Below are positions 43,704 through 52,629 of a DNA stretch of 64,000 bases, one piece after another. Numbering within the stretch: the stretch's first letter is position 1; each line of letters begins with the position of its first letter. Origin of the DNA: Rubrobacter calidifluminis (GTDB lineage: Bacteria; Actinomycetota; Rubrobacteria; Rubrobacterales; Rubrobacteraceae); assembly GCF_028617075.1 (NCBI RefSeq), contig NZ_JAQKGV010000008.1, positions 1 to 64,000 on the forward strand. Direction: 5' to 3'. Below the pieces are notes generated by a model. It worked only from the letters and a program-made list of their open reading frames with translations, was not told where the DNA came from and searched no databases. The position numbers and the translations under genes were made by a program.

Positions 43704-44597
43704 ATGCCGGAGAGGATAGGCTTCATAGGGCTCGGGATCATGGGGTGGCCCATGGCCGAAAACCTGGTGCAGGCCGGCTACGACCTCACCGTCCACAACC
43801 GCACCCACAGCAAGGCACAGCGGTTCGCCGAGAAGACCGGTGCACAGCTCGCACAGAGCCCCAGAGAGGTCGCAAACAACAGCGACGTCGTCATCACCAT
43901 GCTCCCCGACTCCCCGGACGTCAGGCAGGTCGTCGAGGGAGAGGAGGGGGTGCTCGAGGGCATCCGGGAGGGCTCTCTCCTCATCGACATGTCCACCATC
44001 TCCCCCGTGGTCACCAGGGAGCTCGCCTCGGAAGTGAAGAAGAAGGGCGCCTCGATGCTGGATGCTCCGGTCTCAGGAGGGGATGTGGGCGCCAGGGAGG
44101 GGACCCTCTCGATCATGGTCGGAGGAGAACAGGAGGACTTCGAGCGCGCAAGGCCCCTCTTCGAGGCGATGGGCAGGACCATAACCCATGTTGGTCCCTC
44201 GGGGGCCGGGCAGGTCGTGAAGGCTGCGAACCAGATCGTGGTGGCGCTAACCATAGAGGCGGTCTCTGAGGCGCTGGTGCTCGGCTCCAAAGGTGGGGTC
44301 TCTGCGGAGAAGATCCTGGATGTTCTATCGGGGGGTCTTGCTGGCAACAGGGTGATGGAGGTCAAGAGGGAGAAGTTCCTATCTCACGTCTTCGAGCCGG
44401 GCTTCCGGGCGGAGCTGCACCACAAGGATCTCGGTATAGCGCTCGCGGCCGGCCGCGAGTACGGGGTGGCGCTCCCGGTCACGGCGATAGTGGATCAGAT
44501 GCTCCTCTCGATGAAGAAGAAGGGCTGGGGCGGGGAGGACCACTCGGCGCTCCTGCGGGTGATAGAGGACCTCTCCGGCGACGGGACGACTGAATAG
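43704..44597 (+). CDS. garR: 2-hydroxy-3-oxopropionate (tartronate semialdehyde) reductase
   Basis: GarR reduces tartronate semialdehyde to D-glycerate. The 297-residue beta-hydroxyacid dehydrogenase has the Rossmann start IGFIGLGIMGWPMAENL, DAPVSGGDVGAREGTLSIM, the catalytic Lys in VVKAANQIVVAL and HHKDLGIALA. ATG at 43704 follows AAAGGGG. Its position between hyi and gcl defines the substrate. Confidence 0.94.
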   Translation: MPERIGFIGLGIMGWPMAENLVQAGYDLTVHNRTHSKAQRFAEKTGAQLAQSPREVANNSDVVITMLPDSPDVRQVVEGEEGVLEGIREGSLLIDMSTISPVVTRELASEVKKKGASMLDAPVSGGDVGAREGTLSIMVGGEQEDFERARPLFEAMGRTITHVGPSGAGQVVKAANQIVVALTIEAVSEALVLGSKGGVSAEKILDVLSGGLAGNRVMEVKREKFLSHVFEPGFRAELHHKDLGIALAAGREYGVALPVTAIVDQMLLSMKKKGWGGEDHSALLRVIEDLSGDGTTE

Positions 44598-44608
44598 GAG
44601 GAGAGAAG

Positions 44609-46363
44609 ATGGCCCGGATGGGCGTGATGGACGCGGTGGTGAAGGTTCTCGAGGACGAGGGGGTCGAGGTCGCGTTCGGGGTGCCGGGGGCGGCGATCCT
44701 GCCGCTGTACAAGGCGCTCAGCAAATCCAGGCAGATAAGGCACTACTCCGTGCGACATGAGGAGGGCGGAACGCACGCCGCCGACGGGTACGCCCGGGTG
44801 ACCGGGAAGGTCGGGGTCAACATCGGGACCTCGGGGCCGGCGGGGACGAACATGATCACGGGCCTCTACACCGCGATGGCCGACTCGATACCCATGATCT
44901 GCATAACCGGCCAGGCCCCCACCGGCGTCCTGCACAAGGAGGCCTTCCAGGCGGTGGACATCGTCGAGATCGCGCGTCCGGTGACCAAGTGGGCCGTGCA
45001 GGTCAAAGAGCCCGCCCAGCTCGTCTGGACCTTTCGGGAGGCGTTCCGGGTCGCGCGCGAGGGCCGTCCGGGCCCGGTGCTCATAGACCTGCCGCTCGAC
45101 GTGCAGAAGTCCTCCCTCGAGGTGGACTTCGACCCCCGGCGCGACGGCCCGCTCGGTTTCGAGCGCCCCGAGCCGAGCCCGGAGGCCATCCGCGAGGTCA
45201 TCGAGATGATCCTCGCCGCCGAGCGGCCCGTGCTGATGCCCGGGGGCGGGGTCATCCTCGCCGACGCCTCCGAAGAGCTCGTCGAGCTCGCCGAGTACCT
45301 GCAAATTCCCGTGAGCCCCACGTACATGGGGAAGGGTGCGATCCCGGAGGACCACCCCCTCTACATGGGGATCGTCGGTATCCAGACCAGCCAGCGCTAC
45401 GCCAACGCCCTCTTCCTGGAGAGCGACCTGGTCGTCGGGATCGGAAACCGCTGGGCCGAGCGGCACACCGGCGACCTCGACGTCTACCGGGGCGACAGGA
45501 AGTTCATCCACATAGACATAGACCCCCGCCAGATCGGACGGGTCTTCCCGCCCGACCTTGGCATCGTCTCCGACGCGAAGCTCGCCCTGCGCGCGATGCT
45601 CGAGACGGCCTGGGCCGTCACGCCCCAGCGCGAGCCGGGCGCGTGGGTCGAGCGGGTGGGGGAGCTGCGCTCCACCATGCTGCGCAAAACCGACTTCGAC
45701 GACGTCCCCGTAAAGCCCCAGCGGGTCTACCGGGAGCTCAACGAGTTCTTCGACGAGGACACCATCTTCGTCACCGCGATCGGGCTCTACCAGATCTGGT
45801 CCGGTCAGTTCCAGAAGACCTACAAGCCCCGCCACTACCTGTGCTGCGGTCAGGCGGGACCTCTGGGCTGGGAGGTTCCGGCCTGCCTCGGGGCCAAGCT
45901 CGGCCGCCCCGACAACCTCGTCGTCGGCGTGGTGGGCGACTACTCCTTCCAGTTCCTCGTGGAGGAGGTGGCGGTCGCGGTGCAGTACCGGGTACCCTAC
46001 GTGCTGGTGATGATCAACAACGCCTACATGGGCCTCATCCGCCAGTCGGAGCTCGGCTACGGTATGAACTTCGCGGTCGACCTCGGCTACGAAGGCCCCG
46101 AGAGCGAGTACGGCATCGACGGCGTCGGCATGATGGAGGCGATGGGCGCACTCGGCCGCAGAGTCCGGCGCCCTGGGGAGATAAGGGGAGCCCTGGAGTG
46201 GGCGGTGCGCGCGAGCGAGGAGCGCCGCGTCCCGGTGCTCGTGGAGATCATGTGCGAGCGCGAGACCAACGCCGCGATGGGCCTCTCGATAGACAGGATC
46301 AACGAGTACGAGCCGGTGGAGGACCGGCTCCCGGCGCTCGAGGCAGCAGCGGAAGGGAGCTAG
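44609..46363 (+). CDS. gcl: glyoxylate carboligase with Glu at position 51
   Basis: Gcl joins two glyoxylates to tartronate semialdehyde with loss of CO2, using thiamine diphosphate. The protein (584 residues) has AFGVPGAAILPLY, the GDYSFQFLVEEVAVA cofactor motif and a Gcl-like end (NAAMGLSIDRINEYE). E. coli Gcl is known for Val51 in place of the usual catalytic Glu (ARHVEGASH). Here residue 51 is Glu (VRHEEGGTH). The neighbours garR, hyi and glycerate kinase make carboligase function likely. A related thiamine enzyme is the alternative. Confidence 0.9.
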   Translation: MARMGVMDAVVKVLEDEGVEVAFGVPGAAILPLYKALSKSRQIRHYSVRHEEGGTHAADGYARVTGKVGVNIGTSGPAGTNMITGLYTAMADSIPMICITGQAPTGVLHKEAFQAVDIVEIARPVTKWAVQVKEPAQLVWTFREAFRVAREGRPGPVLIDLPLDVQKSSLEVDFDPRRDGPLGFERPEPSPEAIREVIEMILAAERPVLMPGGGVILADASEELVELAEYLQIPVSPTYMGKGAIPEDHPLYMGIVGIQTSQRYANALFLESDLVVGIGNRWAERHTGDLDVYRGDRKFIHIDIDPRQIGRVFPPDLGIVSDAKLALRAMLETAWAVTPQREPGAWVERVGELRSTMLRKTDFDDVPVKPQRVYRELNEFFDEDTIFVTAIGLYQIWSGQFQKTYKPRHYLCCGQAGPLGWEVPACLGAKLGRPDNLVVGVVGDYSFQFLVEEVAVAVQYRVPYVLVMINNAYMGLIRQSELGYGMNFAVDLGYEGPESEYGIDGVGMMEAMGALGRRVRRPGEIRGALEWAVRASEERRVPVLVEIMCERETNAAMGLSIDRINEYEPVEDRLPALEAAAEGS

Positions 46364-47655
46364 TGGAGGAGGACCTCAGGGAGATCCTGCGCGCCGGCCT
46401 CGCCGCCGCCGACCCCGAAGACGCCGTGCGCCGCCACCTCGGACTGGAAGGGAACGAGGTGCTCGTCTCGGGAGAGCGACTCAGCCCCGGGCGGATCTTC
46501 GTCGTCGCCGCCGGGAAGGCCGCGGGCCCGATGGCCCGCGCCGCCGCGGGGATCCTCGGCGGGAAGATCGCCGGCGGGCTCGTCGTCACCAAAGACGGCC
46601 ACGAGCCGGGACCGGAGGGGCTCGAGACCCTCTACGCCTCCCACCCGGAGCCTGACGAGCGCGGCCTCGAGGCCGCCCGCCGCGTCGCGGAGCTCGCCGC
46701 CCCCCTCGGCGAGGGCGACCTCCTCCTCGCCCTCGTCTCCGGCGGGGCCTCGGCGCTCCTCGCCGACCCCGCGGAGGGGATAGAGCTCGGGGACCTCAAG
46801 CAGCTCACCTCCGCCCTCCTGCGCAGCGGCGCCTCGATAGACGAGATCAACGCCGTGCGAAAGCACGTCTCGACCCTCAAAGGCGGCGGCCTCGCCCGGC
46901 TCGCCGCCCCCGCCCGCACCGTTGCCCTGCTGCTCTCCGACGTGGTCGGCGACGACCCCTCCTCCATCGCGAGCGGCCCCACCGTCCCAGACCCCACGAC
47001 CCTGCAGGACGCCCGGGGCGTCCTCCGGCGCCACGGGATAGACCCGCCCGCGAGCATCGCCCGACGCCTGCGGGACGGCCCCGAGACCCCCAAGCCCGGC
47101 GACCCCGTCTTCGAGCGCGTCACGAACCTCGTCATCGGCGGAGGTCTCGCCACGGCGCAGGCTTCCTGCGAGGCGGCCCGCACCCTCGGCTACACCCCGC
47201 TCCTCCTCTCCACCTACGTGACCGGCGAATCCCGCGCCGCCGCCCTCCTGCACGCGGCGATCGTCCGGGAGGCGCTCGCGAGCGGAAACCCCGCCCCGCC
47301 ACCCCTCGCGCTCGTCTCCGGCGGCGAGACCACCGTCACCGTCTCCGGTGAAGGAACCGGCGGCCCGAATCAGGAGTTCGCCCTCGCCCTCGCCCTCGCC
47401 CTCGAAGGCGTGGACGGCTGGGCCGCCCTGAGCGTCGATACCGACGGAGCCGACGGTCCCACCGATGCAGCCGGAGGCCTGGTGGACGGCGAAACCGCAG
47501 CCAGAATCCGCGCCGCCAGCCTCGACCCGCGCGACGCCCTCTCCCGCAACGACGTCCACCCGGCGCTCGAAGCCGCGGACGCCCTCCTCATCACCGGACC
47601 CACCGGCACCAACGTCAACGACCTGCGCATCGTCCTCGTCCGCCGGGGAATTTGA
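46363..47655 (+). CDS. glycerate 2-kinase (MOFRL/DUF4147 type)
   Basis: The GTG overlaps the gcl stop (TAGTG). The 430-residue protein has VVAAGKAAGPMARAA, LVSGGASALLADP, INAVRKHVSTLKGGGLA and the C-terminal MOFRL region GGETTVTVSGEGTGGPNQE. This family makes 2-phosphoglycerate from glycerate, so carbon from two glyoxylates enters glycolysis. It is unrelated to E. coli GlxK. Its stop lies inside the next promoter. Confidence 0.93.
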   Translation: MEEDLREILRAGLAAADPEDAVRRHLGLEGNEVLVSGERLSPGRIFVVAAGKAAGPMARAAAGILGGKIAGGLVVTKDGHEPGPEGLETLYASHPEPDERGLEAARRVAELAAPLGEGDLLLALVSGGASALLADPAEGIELGDLKQLTSALLRSGASIDEINAVRKHVSTLKGGGLARLAAPARTVALLLSDVVGDDPSSIASGPTVPDPTTLQDARGVLRRHGIDPPASIARRLRDGPETPKPGDPVFERVTNLVIGGGLATAQASCEAARTLGYTPLLLSTYVTGESRAAALLHAAIVREALASGNPAPPPLALVSGGETTVTVSGEGTGGPNQEFALALALALEGVDGWAALSVDTDGADGPTDAAGGLVDGETAARIRAASLDPRDALSRNDVHPALEAADALLITGPTGTNVNDLRIVLVRRGI

Positions 47656-47713
47656 CACACAGGATACCATCCTGTATCCTTGGTTTGTGAAATAAAGTTT
47701 TCATCTAACGAAA
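47652..47713 (+). promoter_or_regulatory. allantoin permease promoter with tandem IclR-like sites
   Basis: TTGACA (47652-47657) and TATCCT (47675-47680) are 17 bases apart. Two sites are centred 21 bp apart: CCTTG-GTTTG-TGAAA (47678-47692) and TTTCA-TCTAA-CGAAA (47699-47713). Confidence 0.68.
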
Positions 47714-47721
47714 GGTGAGAG

Positions 47722-49143
47722 ATGGAGAGCGGCTACAGCGAGCGGCTGTACAACGAGGATCTGGCACCGGCACAGGAGCGCAACTGGAGCACGTGGAGCC
47801 TGTTCTGCACGTGGATGGCCGACGTGCACAGCATCGGGGGTTATACGTTCGCGGCGGGGCTTTTCTTTCTGGGGCTCACGGGCTGGCAGGTGTTTCTTGC
47901 TCTGATCTGCGGGATAACGGTCGTATACTTCCTGATGAACCTCACGAGTGTGGCCGGGCAGCGGTACGGGATACCCTATCCCGTGCTCGCCCGGGTCAGC
48001 TTCGGGGTCTTCGGGGCCAACGTTCCGGCTCTGATCCGGGCGGCGGTCGCCATCGCCTGGTACGGTATCCAGACCTGGCTCGCCTCGGTGGCCGTCGTGA
48101 TACTGGCGCTCAAGATATTCCCGGGCCTCGAGCCGCTTGCTCGGTCTTCGTTCCTCGGGCTCTCGTACCTCGGCTGGATCTGCTTCCTGCTTCTGTGGGC
48201 GGCGCAGCTCTTCGTCCTCGGCCGCGGGATGGAGTCGGTGCGCCGCCTCGTCGACTGGGCCGGTCCCGCCATCTACGTCGCGATGCTCGCGCTCGCGATC
48301 TGGATCTTCATCCAGGCCGGAGGCAGCATAGACTTCAACCTCGGCTCGAAGAGCCTCTCCTTCGGAGGGGCCACGCTGGCCTTCTTCACCGCCATCGCGC
48401 TGGTCGTCAACTACTTCTCCACCCTGCTTCTGAACTTCACCGACTTCTCCCGCTTCGCCCCCAGCGAGCGGATGGTGAGGTGGGGCAACTTCTGGGGGCT
48501 TCCGGTCAACTTCATCCTCTTCTCGGTCATCGTGGTCGTGGTGACGGCGGGATCGCGTGAGATCTACGGCTCCGCCATAACCGACCCCGTGGAGCTCGTC
48601 GGGAGGATCCCGAGCTTCGTCGCGCTCGCGCTCGGCGCGCTCACCTTCGCCGTCGCGACGGTGGGGATAAACATCGTCGCGAACTTCGTCTCACCCTGCT
48701 ACGACCTGGCCAACGCCTTCCCGAAGCACATAGACTTCAGGCGGGGTGGGATCATCTCCGCCGTGCTCGCGCTCGTCGTGATGCCCTGGAAGCTCTACTC
48801 GAGCCCCATCGCCATAAACTACTTCCTCGGTGGGCTGGGCGCGCTCCTCGGCCCGATCTTCGGGATCATCGTCGCCGACTACTACCTGCTGAGGCGCGGC
48901 AGGGTCGACGTGGAGGGGCTCTACCGGGAAGGGGATGACTCCCCCTACTGGTACCGGGGAGGCCTCAATCGCCGGGCGCTCTGGGCGTTCGCGATCGCGG
49001 CCTTCGTCTCGCTCATCGTGGCGCTCGTCCCCGCCCTGAAGGTGGCCGCCCCGTTCTCCTGGTTCGTCGGAGCCGGGATAGGCGGCGCCTCCTACTACGC
49101 GCTCATGCGGAGCGCCCCGGCACCTCTGCCCGAGGCAGAGTGA
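47722..49143 (+). CDS. NCS1 family allantoin/hydantoin-type permease
   Basis: The 473-residue membrane protein has about 12 helices. NCS1 features are present: YNEDLAPAQERNWSTWSLF at the start, SIGGYTFAAGLFFLGL, PYPVLARVSFGVFGANVPALIR and NFTDFSRFAPS. Its operator-bearing promoter and place after the glyoxylate operon point to allantoin uptake (PucI/AllP type). Cytosine or hydantoin uptake is the alternative. AAAGGTGAG precedes the ATG. Confidence 0.9.
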   Translation: MESGYSERLYNEDLAPAQERNWSTWSLFCTWMADVHSIGGYTFAAGLFFLGLTGWQVFLALICGITVVYFLMNLTSVAGQRYGIPYPVLARVSFGVFGANVPALIRAAVAIAWYGIQTWLASVAVVILALKIFPGLEPLARSSFLGLSYLGWICFLLLWAAQLFVLGRGMESVRRLVDWAGPAIYVAMLALAIWIFIQAGGSIDFNLGSKSLSFGGATLAFFTAIALVVNYFSTLLLNFTDFSRFAPSERMVRWGNFWGLPVNFILFSVIVVVVTAGSREIYGSAITDPVELVGRIPSFVALALGALTFAVATVGINIVANFVSPCYDLANAFPKHIDFRRGGIISAVLALVVMPWKLYSSPIAINYFLGGLGALLGPIFGIIVADYYLLRRGRVDVEGLYREGDDSPYWYRGGLNRRALWAFAIAAFVSLIVALVPALKVAAPFSWFVGAGIGGASYYALMRSAPAPLPEAE

Positions 49144-49146
49144 TCC

Positions 49147-49857
49147 TCAGTCGTTGCCGAAATCCAGGTCGAAGCCGCCCCCGCCCTGGTTGGAGTGGGT
49201 GTGCGGCGGCACGACCGGCCCCTCCGAAGGCTGTATCAAAACCCAGCCGGGACCTTCGAAGGAGATCTGGAACGTCTCCCCGCTCCCCCTCCCGAGGAAG
49301 GTCTTGAACGAGATGTCGCTCCGGATGCCGGTCCTCACGTCACCGCTCCAGGCGACCACCGAGTCGGGGTCGGCGAAGGTGGGGGTGCTCGCGTCGAGCA
49401 AGACCGGCTCCCCGTCGGAGGTCACGGCCACCTTGCCGCTCCCCTCCAGCACCACGTTGAACAGCCCGCCCGCGAGCCTCCCGGCCCCCTCGACCCGCCT
49501 TATGTCCCAGTCTATGCCGCTCTCGAAGGCCAGGATGTTGTCGCCGTTTACGGTCATCCGCTCGCCTTCTAGCTCCAGGACCATGATCTTGCGCTTGTCG
49601 TGCGCCAGAAACAGATCCCCCGTGCCCCGGCAGGACATCAGCTGCACGCCCTCACCGGTCAGCGCTTTCTTGAAGAAACGTCCCAGCCCACCGCTTCTGT
49701 GCTCGAAGCGGATGTCCCCCTGGTATGCCACCATCGATCCGAGCTTCGCCTGGATCTCATCCCCCTCGAGCCGTACCTTCAACATCGAGGAGTTCTGCAG
49801 GGTAAAGCGCCCTTCCGATGCAACCTCCCGGAACTGCTCGAGGTTGGTCTCGCTCAT
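49147..49857 (-). CDS. AIM24 family protein
   Basis: The 236-residue product is a beta-rich AIM24/DUF124 protein (TLQNSSMLKVRLEGDEIQAKLGSMVAYQG, given as its N-terminal block; GEGVQLMSCRGTGDLFLA; FGND end). AIM24 folds are related to tubby-like domains; bacterial roles are unclear. It ends in a Gly-rich acidic tail. It converges with the allantoin permease, 3 bases apart. Confidence 0.82.
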   Translation of the reverse strand: MSETNLEQFREVASEGRFTLQNSSMLKVRLEGDEIQAKLGSMVAYQGDIRFEHRSGGLGRFFKKALTGEGVQLMSCRGTGDLFLAHDKRKIMVLELEGERMTVNGDNILAFESGIDWDIRRVEGAGRLAGGLFNVVLEGSGKVAVTSDGEPVLLDASTPTFADPDSVVAWSGDVRTGIRSDISFKTFLGRGSGETFQISFEGPGWVLIQPSEGPVVPPHTHSNQGGGGFDLDFGND

Positions 49858-49927
49858 GCCCGAAGCCTCCTGTCTTATAGAGATGTGTGTGACATACTAA
49901 TGTACGTGGCTCCCCCGGGCAAGTTTC

Positions 49928-50269
49928 TCAGAACATCCTGCCGCCGGGGGGAACCTCGCGGTCGGGGGAGAGCAGGACCACCTCGCCTCGCTCGTCGGGC
50001 ACCCCGAGAACGAGCACCTCGCTCTCGAAGCCGGCGATCCTCTTGGGCGGGAAGTTGACGACCGCGACGACCTGCTTTCCCACCAGTACATCCGGGGTGT
50101 AGTTGCCGGTGAGCTGGGCGCTGGAGCGCTTCTTTCCCACCTCCGGGCCGAAGTCCACCGTGAGCTTTATGGCGGGTTTTCTGGCCTCCGGGAAGGGCTC
50201 GGCGGCGACGATCCTCCCGACCCGGACGTCCACCTTCTCGAAGTCTTCCCAGGAGATCACATCGGACAA
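49928..50269 (-). CDS. csaA: CsaA-like tRNA-binding domain protein
   Basis: The 113-residue protein is a single OB-fold EMAP/Arc1p-type tRNA-binding domain: FEKVDVRVGRIVAAEPFPEARKPAIKL (the start of the domain), SSAQLTGNYTP, and VVNFPPKRIAGFESEVLVLG. Length and motifs fit CsaA, a putative secretion chaperone that binds tRNA in vitro. It is the downstream neighbour of the LPXTG gene on the same strand, but the terminator at 50309 separates them. Confidence 0.9.
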   Translation of the reverse strand: MSDVISWEDFEKVDVRVGRIVAAEPFPEARKPAIKLTVDFGPEVGKKRSSAQLTGNYTPDVLVGKQVVAVVNFPPKRIAGFESEVLVLGVPDERGEVVLLSPDREVPPGGRMF

Positions 50270-50308
50270 AGCTCCTCCTTCCTCTCGCCTGCTGGATGGA
50301 AGGATACG

Positions 50309-50337
50309 AAAAAGGCGGCCCCCGTGAGGGAGCCGCC
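50309..50337 (-). terminator. Rho-independent terminator of the LPXTG protein gene
   Basis: On the minus strand GGCGGCTCCC and GGGGGCCGCC form a near-perfect 10-bp stem (one mismatch) around TCAC, followed by TTTTT. It lies 17 bases after the stop codon. Confidence 0.9.
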
Positions 50338-50354
50338 CCGGGAAAGGAGGGGCT

Positions 50355-50975
50355 TTACCCGAAGAGTCGCCGCATCAGGATCCCCCCGACGATCAGAAAC
50401 CCTCCCCCGAGCAGGGCTACCGGTATCGTCCCGCCGGTGTTCGGTAGGACGTCCACCGCCGGAGAGGACGCGGAGGAGACCGGGGTAGCGCTCGAATACT
50501 GGTCGGCCGCCGCGCTCGTGCTCGCCGCGCTGGACGGAGCGCTGGCCGGCGGGTCCGATGAAGGGTCCGCGCCGGAGAAGCTGTAGCTCGTGCTCACCAC
50601 CTCCCCGGGCGTGAAGACCTTGGAGTGGGACTCGATGGTCTGGAGCGGACCACCCGCAGGAGAGAGCACATAAGAGAAGGTCAGCGGCTCGCCGGCTGGC
50701 ACCGGGATCTTCACCGTGTAGGTCCCCCCATCCCGGCACGTCGGGCCGACCGCCCCGGGCTTCGTCGAGCAGAAGAACCCCGCGGGTACCTCGCCTCCCG
50801 GGTCGGTGAACAGGTAGAAGCTCTCCCCTTGCGGCACCTGTCCGTGCACCGTCAGCTGGAAGACTATCGGGATCGTACCCCCACCCTGCCCCGAACCGGC
50901 GCTGCTCGCATGGGTAGGCGCCGCCGCGAACAACGCCGCACCCGCCACCGCTATGAGAGCCACGAACCGCTTCAT
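50355..50975 (-). CDS. LPXTG cell-wall-anchored surface protein
   Basis: Starting at the ATG at 50975 after GAAGGAGG, the 206-residue protein has a signal peptide (MKRFVALIAVAGAALFAAAPTHA). A beta-rich domain of about 110 residues follows with two cysteines (FFCSTKPGAVGPTC), perhaps a disulfide. A Ser/Ala/Pro stalk leads to a sorting signal: LPNTG, a hydrophobic helix, then RRLFG. A sortase should anchor it to peptidoglycan. No sortase gene is in the window. Ligand unknown. Confidence 0.88.
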   Translation of the reverse strand: MKRFVALIAVAGAALFAAAPTHASSAGSGQGGGTIPIVFQLTVHGQVPQGESFYLFTDPGGEVPAGFFCSTKPGAVGPTCRDGGTYTVKIPVPAGEPLTFSYVLSPAGGPLQTIESHSKVFTPGEVVSTSYSFSGADPSSDPPASAPSSAASTSAAADQYSSATPVSSASSPAVDVLPNTGGTIPVALLGGGFLIVGGILMRRLFG

Positions 50976-51121
50976 ACCGCCTCCTTCCTCCCACAACGGA
51001 CATCTTGTTAAGGAATGTTAAGTGATCGGGATAACAACAGGGTTACAACGGAAAAAACGTTTGGTAACGACGAGGTAGAGGTTTCAGAGGGGTGATTATG
51101 CTAGGCTTATGTCGTCCGGTG

Positions 51122-51305
51122 AGGGTTGCGGGAGAGAGCCGTCCGGTGGGACGGCCGCCGAAGGTGAAAGGCTCTTTTGGGTGGGGCCGAATCTCTCAGG
51201 CGAAAGGACCGCGGCCGGAGGGCGTCCTGGAGAGACCGGCCCTCGTTGGGCTGGCGCCGACGGGGTAACACTCTCAGGCCTTTGGGACAGGACGGAAAGA
51301 AAAGA
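51122..51305 (+). ncRNA. tandem glycine riboswitch
   Basis: Two gcvT-type aptamers stand in series. The first runs from GCGGGAGAGAG (51129) through GCCGAAGGTGAAAGGCTC to ATCTCTCAGGCGAAAGGACCGC, shown here by its conserved blocks. The second runs from CCTGGAGAGACC (51225) through GGCGCCGACGGGGTAACA to CTCTCAGGCCTTTGGGACAGG. The AGG-GAAAGGAC and GGGACAGG signatures and short linker are diagnostic. It ends about 40 bases before gcvPA, so glycine should switch on the cleavage operon. The control mode (terminator or ribosome-site) is not evident. Confidence 0.95.
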
Positions 51306-51339
51306 CGTCCAACCCTGAAAGGATAGGGGGTGCAGCCGC

Positions 51340-52629
51340 GTGGCGCGCTACACACCGCACACTGAAGAGGATGTGAGGGAGATGCTCGAGGCGATCGGGG
51401 TCTCCTCCGTCGACGACCTCTTCTCCGATGTCGCCCCGAGGTTCGAGGGAGAGCTGGACCTGCCGCCGGCGGCGAGCGAGTACGAGGTCTTGAGCGAGGC
51501 CGAGGAGCTGGCGGCGAGGAACGCGACCGGGATGCCCGTCTTCCTCGGCGCGGGGGCCTACGACAGGATCGTGCCGGCCGCCATCGGCGCGGTAGTCTCC
51601 CGCGGGGAGTTCCTCAGCTCCTACACGCCCTACCAGCCGGAGGTCAGCCAGGGCACGCTCGCGGCGACCTTCGAGTTCCAGTCGGTCGTCTGCGAGCTCA
51701 CCGGGATGGAGGTGGCGAACGCCTCGGTCTACGACGGGGCGAGCGCCTGCGCCGAGGCGGCGCTCATGACCGCGCGTCTGACGAAGCGGGACCCGAAGGT
51801 CGCGCTCTCGGCGAACCTGAACCCCCGCTACCGCGAGGTCATCGAGACCTACGGCGTAGAGACCGTGGATCTCCCCTTCAGGGAGGGGACCACCGACTTC
51901 TCGGGGCTTCCGGAGGACCTCTCCTGTGTCTTTGTCCAGAGCCCGGGGTTCTTCGGCACCATCGAGGACGTCGGGGCCGCCGCAGAGGCGGCGCACGGGA
52001 TGGGGGCGCTCTGCGTCGCGGTCTGCGACCCGATAGCCCTCGCCGTCCTCGAGCCGCCGGGCGGCCTGGGGGCGGACGTGGCGGTGGGAGAGACCCAGCC
52101 TCTGGGGATGCCGCTCAGCTTCGGGGGCCCCTACGCCGGCTACATGGCCACCCGCGAGCGCTTCGTGCGCCAGCTCCCCGGACGCATCGTAGGGGAGACG
52201 GTGGACAGGGAGGGCCGGGTAGCCTACGTGCTCACCCTGAGGGCCCGCGAGCAAGACATCCGCCGGTCGCGGGCCACCTCCAACATCTGCACCAACCAGG
52301 CGCTCTCGGCCCTGACCGCGACCGTCTACGCCTCGCTGATGGGGCCGGAGGGGCTGCGGGAGGTGGCGCAGCTCTCGATCTCCAAGGCCCACTACCTGGC
52401 CGGGAGGCTGCAGGAAGCCGGCTTCTCGCTGCGGTATCCCGAAGCACCGTTTCTCTGGGAGTTCGCCGTCGAGATGCCGGACGTGGAGAAGGCCAACGAG
52501 GCGCTGCTCGAGGCCGGCATCGTCGGTGGGCTCGATCTTGGCGACGGGGCGATGCTCGTCGCGGTGACGGAGAAGAGGAGGAAGGAAGACCTCGACCGTT
52601 TCGTGGAGGTGGTGGTGGATGCCCGCTAG
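51340..52629 (+). CDS. gcvPA: glycine dehydrogenase (decarboxylating) subunit 1
   Basis: This is the N-terminal half of P-protein, which decarboxylates glycine with pyridoxal phosphate. The 429-residue protein has YTPHTEEDVREMLEAIG at the start, FLGAGAYDRIVPA, YTPYQPEVSQGTL and TSNICTNQAL. GTG at 51340 is the first start after the riboswitch. The gcvPB ATG lies 11 bases before its end, so the two subunits are translated together. Confidence 0.96.
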   Translation: MARYTPHTEEDVREMLEAIGVSSVDDLFSDVAPRFEGELDLPPAASEYEVLSEAEELAARNATGMPVFLGAGAYDRIVPAAIGAVVSRGEFLSSYTPYQPEVSQGTLAATFEFQSVVCELTGMEVANASVYDGASACAEAALMTARLTKRDPKVALSANLNPRYREVIETYGVETVDLPFREGTTDFSGLPEDLSCVFVQSPGFFGTIEDVGAAAEAAHGMGALCVAVCDPIALAVLEPPGGLGADVAVGETQPLGMPLSFGGPYAGYMATRERFVRQLPGRIVGETVDREGRVAYVLTLRAREQDIRRSRATSNICTNQALSALTATVYASLMGPEGLREVAQLSISKAHYLAGRLQEAGFSLRYPEAPFLWEFAVEMPDVEKANEALLEAGIVGGLDLGDGAMLVAVTEKRRKEDLDRFVEVVVDAR

